Part shown: positions 63,139 through 64,000 of the stretch, piece by piece
Position numbering within the stretch: position 1 is the stretch's first letter
How the letters are laid out: each line of letters opens with the position of its first letter
Assembly: GCA_003956705.1 (NCBI GenBank)
Contig: QZCP01000100.1
Span: forward strand, 193,389 to 257,388
DNA length: 64,000 nt
Reading direction: 5' to 3'
DNA from: Brevipalpus yothersi
Taxonomy: Eukaryota; Arthropoda; Arachnida; Trombidiformes; Tenuipalpidae
The notes under the pieces: generated by a model
Databases searched by the model: none
Told to the model about the DNA's origin: nothing
Seen by the model: the letters and a program-made list of their open reading frames with translations, nothing else
Position numbers and translations under genes: made by a program

Positions 63139-63942
63139 TGGTTCGAAATGTAGCAACCAGAAGAGGATTCATGAGACTAGAGGAAGATATTTCGCATCAT
63201 TTCGGATGAGAAAAAGAGCAAGAGAAGAAAAGCAAATCAATGTGATCTACCATGTCGTTCCATTTTTTTCTCTCACAAATACACCAGATTTGAGCAATGT
63301 TCGGTTACCGAAGAATCATGAAGCTCATGATAAATTGGAAAGTAGAGATCTATCCAATAGAAATCTGGTGCTAAAATCTTGGAGTATACCATATCTGCTT
63401 TATTAGTGATATTTTGGTTTTTCATCGATAATACTAAGTAATAGGGTCACTATTGATTGAGTCTGAGATCCAATACTGGCGAAAATTCCCGCTCATTTCT
63501 TGGTATCGAAACATGATGGAGAAGAAAGTCAATATTACTCTTGATCATCTCTTTCCTAGTCTATCCTCTCATCAGCTGATTATCATCATCACCAATATGT
63601 TCTTTCTGATTTTCCCACAAACCTCATAGACATAAACCTTGCCCCAGATGCTGAACAATGTTTTCCCATGATCACTGAGCCCTTCTTCTCTGATTCTTCT
63701 CCATACACATGCTATATTTATTGAGCATTGAAAGTGGTCAGAAAAGGTACACTTCAATAAAGTTGAATAAGGCTGAACGATGGAATGTGATTTAGTTTGA
63801 TAGGAAATCGATTGAGAAATGGAGAAAGAGGGAGAAAAAGAATTCTCTTCTTCCATTTGAGATAGTGATAATGATGAATTCAGGTTTGAGAGGATGACAA
63901 ATGACCGTTAGAGAAAGTGCTCTCGAACACATTCACAAGAGG

Positions 63943-63946
<4 letters not shown>

Positions 63947-64000
<54 letters not shown>
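63947..64000. repeat. CT dinucleotide tract at the window edge
   Basis: At least 27 CT units, continuing past the end of the window. Confidence 0.95.

Larger units (their letters stand above)
59882..64000. other. Dscam intron after FN6, at least 4.1 kb, running off the window
   Basis: No transmembrane-like exon was recognised. The intron contains pyrimidine-rich patches (61150-61240), the TIR-flanked element at 62111-63138 and a CT tract at the right edge. The open frames 61390-61776 and 63128-63406 have no recognisable similarity. Confidence 0.65.

Noticed and set aside
63140..63150. GGTTCGAAA, like a tRNA B box
   Set aside because: No A box at the proper distance and no cloverleaf arms. 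It abuts the right end of the TIR element and looks coincidental. No other tRNA-like structure was found in the window.

Overview
This is a gene-dense, AT-rich animal nuclear segment with spliced genes: GT-AG introns, many opening with GTAAGT or GTGAGT and closing with a pyrimidine tract plus AG. The protein sequences and short genes suggest an arthropod with a compact genome. A chelicerate, and specifically a mite, is my best guess. It rests on the shortened, non-hypervariable Dscam, and I cannot prove the species from the sequence.

Layout, left to right: (1) the 3' part of neuroendocrine proprotein convertase 2 (PC2/amontillado, + strand, 2149-9827; prodomain exons lie off the left edge); (2) an NDRG-family gene (+, 11681-13011); (3) a WDR86-like WD40 gene (+, 16036-19297); (4) ribosomal protein S15 (-, 19692-20623), with two related box C/D snoRNA candidates in introns 1 and 3; (5) an unidentified 403-residue coiled-coil protein (-, 21044-22339); (6) the mitotic checkpoint protein Bub3 (+, 22793-23906), divergently transcribed from the coiled-coil gene across a 453-bp promoter carrying CRE-like, E2F-like and CTCF-like motifs; (7) a very large Dscam gene (+, 24660 to at least 59881). 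Dscam fills the right 60% of the window and runs off its edge. Fourteen exons encode Ig1-Ig9 and four fibronectin III domains; the transmembrane and cytoplasmic exons are not in the window.

The neighbours are functionally unrelated (hormone maturation, stress signalling, translation, spindle checkpoint, neural adhesion), apart from the shared Bub3/coiled-coil promoter. The Dscam introns make up most of the non-coding DNA and are loaded with long CT/GA dinucleotide tracts, mostly CT on the transcribed-sense strand.

Main points for a second look: Dscam FN2 runs directly into domains matching FN5 and FN6 of insect Dscam inside one uninterrupted exon, so FN3, FN4 and Ig10 are absent from the gene and not merely spliced out; there are no alternative-exon arrays at the Ig2, Ig3 or Ig7 positions; a 1.03-kb element with perfect terminal inverted repeats and a TA duplication sits in the last visible Dscam intron; a duplicated snoRNA pair lies in RpS15; and microsatellites in opposite orientation could form long competing hairpins in the Dscam pre-mRNA. 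All exon boundaries were set by eye from reading frame, splice consensus and family similarity. No transcript data or database search was available.
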